Shown here piece by piece: positions 6,802-8,798 of a stretch of 8,798 nt of DNA. The stretch lies in the NCBI GenBank assembly GCA_002717915.1, contig PBCV01000023.1, forward strand, positions 1 to 8,798, given 5' to 3'. The notes under the pieces are model-generated. The model saw nothing but the letters and a program-made list of their open reading frames with translations. It did no database searches and was not told the DNA's origin. Position 1 is the first letter of the stretch, and each line of letters begins with the position of its first letter. The DNA comes from Fidelibacterota bacterium (lineage in GTDB: Bacteria; Fidelibacterota; Marinisomatia; Marinisomatales; UBA1611). The translations under genes were made by a program, and so were the position numbers.

Positions 6802-8580
6802 TCAGGAAGAATTTTCCTCAATTGATTCTAGATCAAGAAGGCTTGAAGCTATAAGCTCAATAAAGATGCTTATCTCTTTTAGCATATCCATCAGATCTGA
6901 GTAAAACTGGTTATTCTCAACGGGATTGTCAGAAACATCACCCTTACGCTTAATATTTTCAATCCTGTATTTTTCTTCAAGAGCTTTATACTTCTTACCC
7001 TTGGTAATAATTTTTTCAATTTTATTACGATCATATTTTTCAAAGAAACGTGCTAATCTCCTAATCTGTTTAAGCATCTTCCTGTGATATTTCACCAACT
7101 CATCCTTGGCCTGATCAGAAAGGTCCTGAACGTTTTTTTCTTTATTCTCCAATAAACCACTGAACCTAAGGTTTATTCCGTTTTTAATTAAATTAATATA
7201 ATTAATAACGGATACCAGAGTAAAAATTTCACGTGACTGGCCTTCAGCAAGATCCTGGTTATTTATTTTAACCAAGTAAGATGAAATAGCATTATTAAGG
7301 AAAGTAATTTTATCTAGACGGATCTGCATCCCTTCATCAAGGTCCTGTTCCGGGTTTTCAACATCACGGTCGCCAGGTTCAGTAGAGACAAATGGTAAAA
7401 CCAGAGAACCAACCACACGTTCTACCAAGCCTAGTACACCTTTGATCTCAGCCTGGGCGTTACTGATAGCGACTGCCGGTGTATCAAAAACATTTTCATC
7501 AAGATTTAAAACAGCAGGCTTTTCAATATTTCTACTTATTTCTTGGTCAGGAAAATATCGAATGATCAACTTTGCAACCAAGGGTGTGAAAGGAATAAAC
7601 ACAACTGTAGCAATAATATTAAAAAAAGTATGCGCATTTGCGATCTGACGGGGAATATTATCTGCTGTCTGTGCCATCCATTCAGCATATGTAGGTATCC
7701 AGAAGCAAAACAGTGCCACACCAAGAATATTAAATGTAACGTGTGCGATGGCTACCCTTTTTGCTTCTCTTGATGCATTTAGCCCTGCCAATATAGCTGT
7801 AACACAGGTACCTACATTTGCACCAAAAATAAGTGGAATGCCCGCTTCAAGTGTTATTGAACCTCCGCTTGCCAGTGTAATAACAATACCCGTAGTAGCG
7901 CTACTACTCTGGATCAGTGCTGTAAATACAGCGCCAGCTAGAATACCCATAAAAGGATTTTCAAAACTAGTAAGAATACTGTTAAAAGTTGGGTTGGACC
8001 TGAGCGGCTTCATCGTATCTGACATGACCTTCATCCCATAGAACAAGAGCCCAAACCCGAGTATAACAAAGCCAATGTTTTTGGTGGATTCCTTCTTGGA
8101 AAAAAGAGACATCAGTGCCCCTATTGCGATCAGAGCCAGAGCATAATCTGTTACCTTGAACGCGACAATCTGTGCAGTGACGGTACTGCCGATATTTGAA
8201 CCAAGAATTACGCCAAGACCCTGTACAAAGCTTAAAAGACCAGAGTTCACAAAACTGACAAGCATAACAGTCGTTGCACTGCTGCTTTGAATAACCATTG
8301 TAACAAAGGCACCCACGCCAACAGCCAGAAAACGGTTTGATGTCAATTTTTCAAGGATAGAACGCATTTTATTCCCGGCTGTCATTTTCATACCATCACT
8401 CATCATTTCCATTCCGTACAAAAACATTCCAAGCCCACCAAAAAGACTGGTGACCATCAAAAACCATGAAATTTCTTTATCAGAACTGCCGGAAGATGCT
8501 GCTAAAACCAGAGTAGGTACCGCAAACATCACGCTTACGATCGCAACTGAATAATTAATATTTTTTATTTTCAAAAGCAT
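6802..8580 (-). CDS. Na+/phosphate cotransporter with C-terminal PhoU-like domain
   Basis: A 592-residue inner-membrane protein of the Na/Pi-cotransporter (NptA/YjbB, SLC34-related) family, which imports or exports inorganic phosphate with sodium. Residues 1-28 are a hydrophobic, signal-peptide-like start ending LVLAASS. The transport domain (about 35-345) shows the inverted duplication typical of the family: QSSSATT occurs at 98-104 and 224-230, followed by GSNIGSTVTA (127-136) and GANVGTCVTA (253-262). The GMFLYGMEMMSDGMK stretch (51-65) is echoed by LLFYGMKVMSDTMK (178-191). Residues 365-592 form a charged helical PhoU-like domain, which in this family is thought to sense or gate phosphate flux. 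The length is normal for a transporter-PhoU fusion. An upstream in-frame ATG is excluded because it runs into TAA after two codons. The gene appears to be transcribed alone. No pstSCAB or phoU gene is visible in this window. Confidence 0.94.
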   Translation of the reverse strand: MLLKIKNINYSVAIVSVMFAVPTLVLAASSGSSDKEISWFLMVTSLFGGLGMFLYGMEMMSDGMKMTAGNKMRSILEKLTSNRFLAVGVGAFVTMVIQSSSATTVMLVSFVNSGLLSFVQGLGVILGSNIGSTVTAQIVAFKVTDYALALIAIGALMSLFSKKESTKNIGFVILGFGLLFYGMKVMSDTMKPLRSNPTFNSILTSFENPFMGILAGAVFTALIQSSSATTGIVITLASGGSITLEAGIPLIFGANVGTCVTAILAGLNASREAKRVAIAHVTFNILGVALFCFWIPTYAEWMAQTADNIPRQIANAHTFFNIIATVVFIPFTPLVAKLIIRYFPDQEISRNIEKPAVLNLDENVFDTPAVAISNAQAEIKGVLGLVERVVGSLVLPFVSTEPGDRDVENPEQDLDEGMQIRLDKITFLNNAISSYLVKINNQDLAEGQSREIFTLVSVINYINLIKNGINLRFSGLLENKEKNVQDLSDQAKDELVKYHRKMLKQIRRLARFFEKYDRNKIEKIITKGKKYKALEEKYRIENIKRKGDVSDNPVENNQFYSDLMDMLKEISIFIELIASSLLDLESIEENSS

Positions 8581-8632
8581 GTTATACCATTTGTTAGTTT
8601 GTTGTTAGGGAATAAATGTATTGAATTAAACC

Positions 8633-8660
8633 TTTATAGAAAAGATTGTTTTACAAACAA
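8633..8660 (-). promoter_or_regulatory. Candidate sigma-70 promoter of the Na/Pi cotransporter gene
   Basis: On the minus strand TTGTTT (bases 8660-8655) and TATAAA (8638-8633) are separated by 16 bp, a fair match to -35 and -10 elements. Transcription would begin near base 8626 and give a leader of about 45 bases before the ATG at 8580. The region is very A+T-rich, so chance matches are likely, but this is the best-spaced pair I found upstream of the gene. Confidence 0.35.
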
Positions 8661-8661
8661 T
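8645..8661. promoter_or_regulatory. Perfect 7-3-7 palindrome, possible operator
   Basis: ATTGTTT-TAC-AAACAAT is a perfect inverted repeat with 7-base arms and a 3-base centre. It covers the proposed -35 of the phosphate-transporter promoter, which is where a repressor would block RNA polymerase. It does not look like a Pho box (direct CTGTCAT-type repeats). No second copy is seen in the other intergenic regions. A hairpin in a transcript is the alternative, but no T run follows it. Confidence 0.3.
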
Positions 8662-8747
8662 TATTAATTTATTTATAAAGTCTATCAATTATAATGATTT
8701 TCTTGTTTGATAAACCATAATATATATTTTCTCAAACCAGATTTGAA

Positions 8748-8798
8748 TCAATAAAGCATTAAATAAATCACAACCCCAGTTCCCGATACATATAGCCA
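8748..8798 (-). CDS. DUF420 (CtaM-like) membrane protein, C-terminal fragment (runs off the window)
   Basis: The minus strand reads in from the window edge as WLYVSGTGVVIYLMLY and then TGA at 8750-8748. This closely resembles the final transmembrane helix of DUF420 proteins, which typically end in a W-L-Y-V-S-x-T-G-V-x-x-Y-L-M-L-Y stretch. DUF420 members include CtaM of Gram-positive bacteria, a membrane protein needed for cytochrome oxidase maturation, and are often found near cytochrome oxidase or heme-A assembly genes. The gene lies upstream of the phosphate transporter on the same strand, separated by 167 bp with a candidate promoter, so they are probably separate transcripts. Only 16 residues are visible, so the family call is moderate. 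Confidence 0.6.
   Translation of the reverse strand, partial: WLYVSGTGVVIYLMLY

Noticed and set aside
7748..8041. Open frame of 97 codons on the plus strand within the Na/Pi cotransporter gene.
   Set aside because: It mirrors the hydrophobic helices of the real gene on the other strand and has no family resemblance.
7891..8289. Repeated QSSSATT-coding segments, which might suggest a DNA repeat.
   Set aside because: They are the internal inverted-topology duplication of the Na/Pi cotransporter family and are diverged at DNA level.
8724..8746. TCAAA/TTTGA hairpin just after the DUF420-like stop codon as its terminator.
   Set aside because: The stem is only 5 A+T-rich pairs and is followed on the minus strand by GAAAATATAT and not a T run.

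Overview
The window (about 40% G+C by eye) carries ordinary bacterial chromosomal genes. Four are complete and one gene fragment sits at each edge. The HD-GYP signalling protein, the Na/Pi-cotransporter/PhoU fusion, the DUF420-type fragment and the near absence of Shine-Dalgarno sequences suggest a Gram-negative-type environmental bacterium, possibly in or near the FCB group (for example Marinimicrobia or Calditrichota). This placement is a guess from gene content. I saw no rRNA, tRNA, CRISPR array, insertion sequence or phage gene.

Left block (1-2075, minus strand): a three-gene run read right to left. It starts with a GAF/HD-GYP protein, a predicted cyclic-di-GMP phosphodiesterase. A 108-residue protein of unknown function follows, its start fused to the HD-GYP stop as TAATG. 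After a 48-bp gap comes the N-terminus of an SLC13-type anion/Na+ symporter that leaves the window at base 1. Spacing suggests one transcript linking a sensor/second-messenger enzyme, a small partner and a transporter.

Centre (2187-6761, plus strand): one 1524-residue multidomain gene, divergent from the HD-GYP gene. Its N-terminal 620 residues are a long-chain acyl-CoA synthetase-like adenylating enzyme with its core motifs intact. About 760 residues of unfamiliar sequence follow, including a stretch that looks like a decayed protein-kinase or aminoglycoside-phosphotransferase fold. The C-terminus is a GNAT acetyltransferase-like domain whose CoA pyrophosphate loop lacks the usual glycines. 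This is the most unusual object in the window.

Right block (6802-8798, minus strand): a Na+/phosphate cotransporter with a C-terminal PhoU-like domain, convergent with the giant gene across a 40-bp gap that holds a weak hairpin terminator. Its upstream region has a plausible sigma-70 promoter whose -35 overlaps a perfect 7-3-7 palindrome. The last 51 bases are the C-terminus of a DUF420 (CtaM-like) membrane protein.
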